Shown here one piece after another: positions 60,358 to 64,000 of a DNA stretch of 64,000 nucleotides; position 1 is the stretch's first letter; every line of letters starts with the position of its first letter. The stretch comes from Brasenia schreberi (Eukaryota > Streptophyta > Magnoliopsida > Nymphaeales > Cabombaceae), in the NCBI GenBank assembly GCA_036023115.1, contig JAYKKT010000086.1, forward strand, positions 15,639,501-15,703,500, written 5' to 3'. The notes below the pieces were generated by a model, which searched no databases, had not been told where the DNA came from, and saw only the letters and a list, made by a program, of their open reading frames with translations. A program made the translations under genes and the position numbers.

Positions 60358-60895
60358 GTACCTGTAAACACCCCGAAATCCCACGAATTCCTTAAAACAA
60401 ACCTGGTTTTGTAAAAGCAGCCCCAAAGGGCCATTTTGAGTTTGGAAACCCAGGAGCCTTCCAGACAACCCTGTATATATGTTTTAAACTTTATATTTCA
60501 AAAACATATAATATGACTTTTGAAAACCTTTTAAAACACGTTTTTGAAACCCCGAAGTGGCTTGGCCCGATCAAGACAGGACCAGGAGAGCTAAGAAGAG
60601 CCCGGAACCAGAGCACACGTCGAGCCCGGCGCAGCAACTCCTATATCTGATTCACACCCGAGGATCTCGAACGTCCAAGACCCTGTTCTTACCAAAATAG
60701 CATTTGAAGTCATCTTCGGAAGGCAGAAACGGAGGCGGACGACTATGTTGGCGAAGACCCAACGCAGACGGAGTACTGATGCTGTCAGGCCCCGCACAAA
60801 TCGTCCGTTTCGAACCCAGCTCGAAGGAGTCAAAGTTCAGTTTGGATTGGATCTGGACCATATATATCTAGATCCCAATCCAAACCTATATGTGG

Positions 60896-60922
60896 ACTTG
60901 GATTTGGATTTGGATTTGGATC
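60896..60922. repeat. TTGGAT hexamer repeat
   Basis: About four copies of the unit ttggat in a row inside the long LTR. Confidence 0.8.
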
Positions 60923-61194
60923 CAGAGATCCAATCCAATATCCATATCCATGGCCCACATCACCTTCTCATAAATGGAGGTGGGGCCCACTTGAAATTCA
61001 CGTGGGATATTGGGCATGAGAGAGAGTGGGGGTGAAAAATATCAAGAGTGTTGTATTAAGCTTGACTTGTGTGTCAAGTTTGGGTTTAATCTTGTGGGTT
61101 AGCCTAATTGAGTGGGTTTAAGCTTGTAATTAGCTAAAACCTAACCTAGGGCTGCACCAACATGGGGTGATCAAGATCTATGAGCCATGCTAAG

Positions 61195-61480
61195 GGAGCT
61201 CCTTCACCTAAACCTAGCCCAAAATGCCTAAACCTAGCCTAAACCCCTAATCCACCCCTAATCTGAACCTAATCACCTAACCCACTTCCCTAATCCCATC
61301 CTAATCCCAACCTAATCACCTAACCCACTTCCCTAATCCTTCCCTAAACCTAGATTAATTTCCCTAATCCTAGCCTAAACCTAGCCTAATCACCTAACCT
61401 AGCTCACTAAACCTCACCCTAAAACCCAACCACCTAACCTAGCCCTAAACCCCTAAACCACCCTTAGCCCACAATCTACC
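61195..61480. repeat. CCTAA-rich telomere-like tract
   Basis: Dense but irregular cctaacc, cctaaacc and ccctaatcc words, close to the plant telomere unit CCCTAAA without being a clean array. It lies within the long solo LTR. Confidence 0.7.
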
Positions 61481-62599
61481 CAAACCCCTAGTTTTAAAAT
61501 ATCTGGCCCAACCCTTTCCAGCCCACCTTATCTACATACCACCCTACCTAAACCACCTAACCACTACCCTCAGTCGAGCCCTAACCGACCTACCCATTCC
61601 CTATTTAAACCCCTCCCCTTTGTGGGCGGGTTTTGCAAGTAGGAACCACCATCTCACCCAGCCGGGCCCTCTCCATCTCCCATATCTCACCCAGCCGGGA
61701 CCACTCTCCATCACCTTCACCTGCTCCACCTGCTCCATCAGCTCCACCTGCACCACCACCTTCCCTCTTCCATCCACCACCACCTCACCCAGCCGAACGC
61801 CACCACCTTCATCCAGCCGAACCAGCCGAACTCCCATCAACACCCGGCTTCTCTCTTCATCCACTCGCCACTTCTCCCCATCCGGTAAGCCTTCTTTAAC
61901 CCTATCTAAACCCTTCTCTACTACCTCTCCACTCCCAGCCACCCACCACACCATCACCTTAGTCACCCTAGCAGCCCGCCACCACCATTTTAACTTAGCC
62001 GAACCTAGTATAACCCAAACTGCCGGCCACTACCTAGCCATCATTTCCCATTCGGCCTTCCCCTAGGTATCCTATTCGGCCTTCCCCTAGGTGTCCTATT
62101 CGGCCTTCCCACCAGCTCACCTTTTAGGTCCAGTTTCCCTAAACTCTCAACTCTCCTAGTGACCCTAAGAACCCGCTCATTCAGCCCCTTTAAACCCCCT
62201 ACTTTGAGGCGACATCTACTTGCCATCGGCCACCTTCAAGGCGCCTATCCCGCGCCCCACTTGCAGCCGGCCAGCACTTTTAATCACCTACCTTCGCGGA
62301 GCTCCCGTTTGCAGCCCAAGGCCAAGTCCACGCTCAAGCAAGACCTCTACGGACCAGATACTCGTAAGTGTCTAAACTCGGTCCTTAGTTGTATACTTGC
62401 TTGAGATTCAATTTGATACGGGGTTGTAATAACGGAGCATAGTCTCCCCCCGCTTGTAATAACGTGGCTTGGCACAACCACACACGTGCACTCTCTTAGT
62501 CGTGCACGATTTTGAACACACACGGGCCTAATCAGCCCCTAATATATAAGTGTACATATATACTTTCATTTTCGAAGGGTTTTGTTTAAGTTGGGTGCG

Positions 62600-63150
62600 T
62601 TGTCTTTCAATTCAAGCACTCACACACATTGAGCTTTCGCTCTTAGTTGAAAGACCCAAGTAAGGGCCGACCTATACTATTTGGGTTTCATTTCATGTCG
62701 TGTGAGTAAGTCTTTCAATTCAAGCACTCTCACACACATTGAGCTTTCGCTCTTATTTGAAAGACCCAAGTAAGGGCCGACCTATACTATTTGGGTTTCA
62801 TTTCATGTCGTGTGAGTAAGCCTTTCAATTCAAGCACTTTCACACACATTGAGCCTTCGCTCTTACTCCCAAGACCTTAGTCAAGGCCATACTGCAATTT
62901 ATATTTGGGTTTAATTTCATGTCGTGTGAGTAAGTCTTTCAATTCAAGCACTCTCACACACATTGAGCTTTCGCTCTTATTTGAAAGACCCAAGTAAGGG
63001 CCGACCTATACTATTTGGGTTTCATTTCATGTCGTGTGAGTAAGTCTTTCAATTCAAGCACTTTCACACACATTGAGCCTTCGCTCTTACTCCCAAGACC
63101 TTAGTCAAGGCCACACATTGAGCCTTCGCTCTTATTTGCAAGACCCGAGT
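62600..63150 (+). repeat. Tandem array, about 110-120 bp units
   Basis: Roughly five units. Each runs from tctttcaattcaagcactc through cacacattgagctttcgctc and aagacccaagtaagggccg to catttcatgtcgtgtgagta. Some units differ by a ctcccaagaccttagtcaagg variant, so two unit types alternate. Confidence 0.85.
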
Positions 63151-63739
63151 AAGGGCTCATATACATAAGATATATACATATCTCCCTTCGGTTATTTCCC
63201 TTCGGTTATTTCCCTTCAGTATTGTCTTTACATTTCGGGTTTTCCCTTTGGAGTAGTGTGAGTTTGCATTGCATCTACGCCATACCACGAGGTAGGACGC
63301 ATATTGCATCAAAGCAAGTCCCGCTCGAATTCGCCCATGTAGTGGAGTGTTCATAACACACAAACTAGGTGGCCCGAAAAGGGATAAAAGAAAAGACTTA
63401 GGCATGTGCAAATCCACGTGATCTAAAACATGCAATCGCATCTTAAAGACCCGAAATAGACACCTCGAACCGCTTCGTAGACTTTCTCTCCAAAACTCGA
63501 TTTTTGCAAAAGCGTACAGACTGACCCTTGCGCATCGGTGCAAGAAGGTCTGCGATGACAAGAGCTTACTTGCTCACAGTCGCCACGTTTAGAAGTCAGT
63601 GTTAAAAATATTTTCGCTAGCTTAAGTAAGCTAGCTGGCACGCCCTATTTGTATACATAGGCCTTAGACGCACGAGAAGATCCACTCCAAGCCCCCGAAA
63701 GAGGCGAAGAGGCGGGGATTTTCGCGCGTCTACAGTACC

Positions 63740-64000
63740 CCTCAAAACATGATAAGTAGGGACTCTTAACCCGATCCCACACTAGCAATAGCATCTGCCA
63801 TACTTTGAAATAAAAATGAGTTTGCAACATTAAAAGGGAGACAATTTTCATAAAAAAAATTGGCACACTTCAAATCTACTTTCTCAATTACCTCCTTTGA
63901 AGTCATAGCTGATTTAATGCCTAACTAAGCTCCAAGAGTCATACGTTCGGGGAAAATGAAGGCATCCTACTACCTGTGGCTCTGACTTCTCCTCTAGTAT
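63740..64000. other. Sequence after the solo LTR
   Basis: No supported feature. The window ends here. Confidence 0.4.

Larger units (their letters stand above)
60363..63734 (+). mobile_element. Gypsy solo LTR, 3,372 bp
   Basis: Starts TGTAAACACCCCG, ends CGTCTACA, with the target duplication GTACC at 60,358-60,362 and 63,735-63,739. The ends match the LTR at 17,817-19,946, so it is of the same broad gypsy group, but it is 1.2 kb longer. Inside are a TTGGAT hexamer repeat, a CCTAA-rich telomere-like tract, a promoter-like ctatttaaacc at 61,600-61,610, a CT/CCA-rich transcribed-looking zone (61,640-62,110) and a tandem array. No protein domain is found; the open frames at 61.6-62.4 kb are low-complexity. 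Confidence 0.87.

Noticed and set aside
61620..62404. Proline/serine-rich proteins on either strand
   Set aside because: Low-complexity CT/CCA-rich DNA open in several frames at once, inside the long solo LTR.
1..64000. CRISPR arrays, bacterial operons, integrated viral genomes or tRNA genes
   Set aside because: None seen; all tandem arrays found have no spacer pattern and all RT/integrase sequences fit LTR or LINE retrotransposons.

Overview
This window is nuclear DNA of a flowering plant. Genes are split by short GT-AG introns, two single-copy plant lipid genes are present, and most of the rest is plant transposons: Ty3/gypsy and Ty1/copia LTR elements, Mutator-like (MULE) DNA transposons, a plant mobile domain (PMD) remnant, an RTE-type LINE and hAT/MITE-like insertions. 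The species cannot be fixed from the sequence. I saw no rRNA, tRNA, CRISPR, bacterial or organellar gene.

Layout. 0-6 kb: a decayed PMD reading frame (+), then a decayed MULE transposase (-) carrying a 5'-truncated LINE with a perfect 18-bp target duplication. 7-10.8 kb: a decayed copia polyprotein (+), itself split by a 992-bp solo LTR with target duplication CAAAT. 11.8-19.9 kb: a gypsy element (+) lacking reverse transcriptase and RNase H, ending in a 2.1-kb LTR. 21.1-22.7 kb: a second MULE transposase remnant (-). 22.7-31 kb: AT-rich DNA with little recognisable apart from microsatellites and a MITE-like repeat.

31,842-49,256 (+): a complete 18-exon gene for the LRR/armadillo/patatin protein phospholipase A I (about 1,330 aa). 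Its reading frame stays open across all inferred splice junctions, one of which is GC-AG. Its first intron is about 10.95 kb and is filled by three LTR-retroelement remnants (a gypsy LTR, a copia, and a gypsy body that holds a 1,155-bp hAT-like insertion).

50,934-55,137 (-): a five-exon, coconut-type 1-acyl-sn-glycerol-3-phosphate acyltransferase gene, tail-to-tail with the phospholipase gene. It has a single-base deletion in exon 3 that, if real, removes the second half of the enzyme. About 0.5 kb upstream sits a complete copia insertion (55,629-59,478, target duplication AGTTA). Just beyond it is an orphan TIR-like domain fragment (59,547-59,915, +) of the xTNx class. 60,363-63,734 is a very long (3.37 kb) gypsy solo LTR with target duplication GTACC, containing a tandem array and telomere-like CCTAA-rich DNA.

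The two cellular genes both act on glycerolipids: one releases fatty acids from membrane lipids, the other acylates lysophosphatidate. Their adjacency may be chance. I found no convincing unknown multi-gene system. The most informative signals are the intact gene threaded through transposons, the frameshifted acyltransferase, the TIR fragment, and the nested insertions that can be dated by their duplications.
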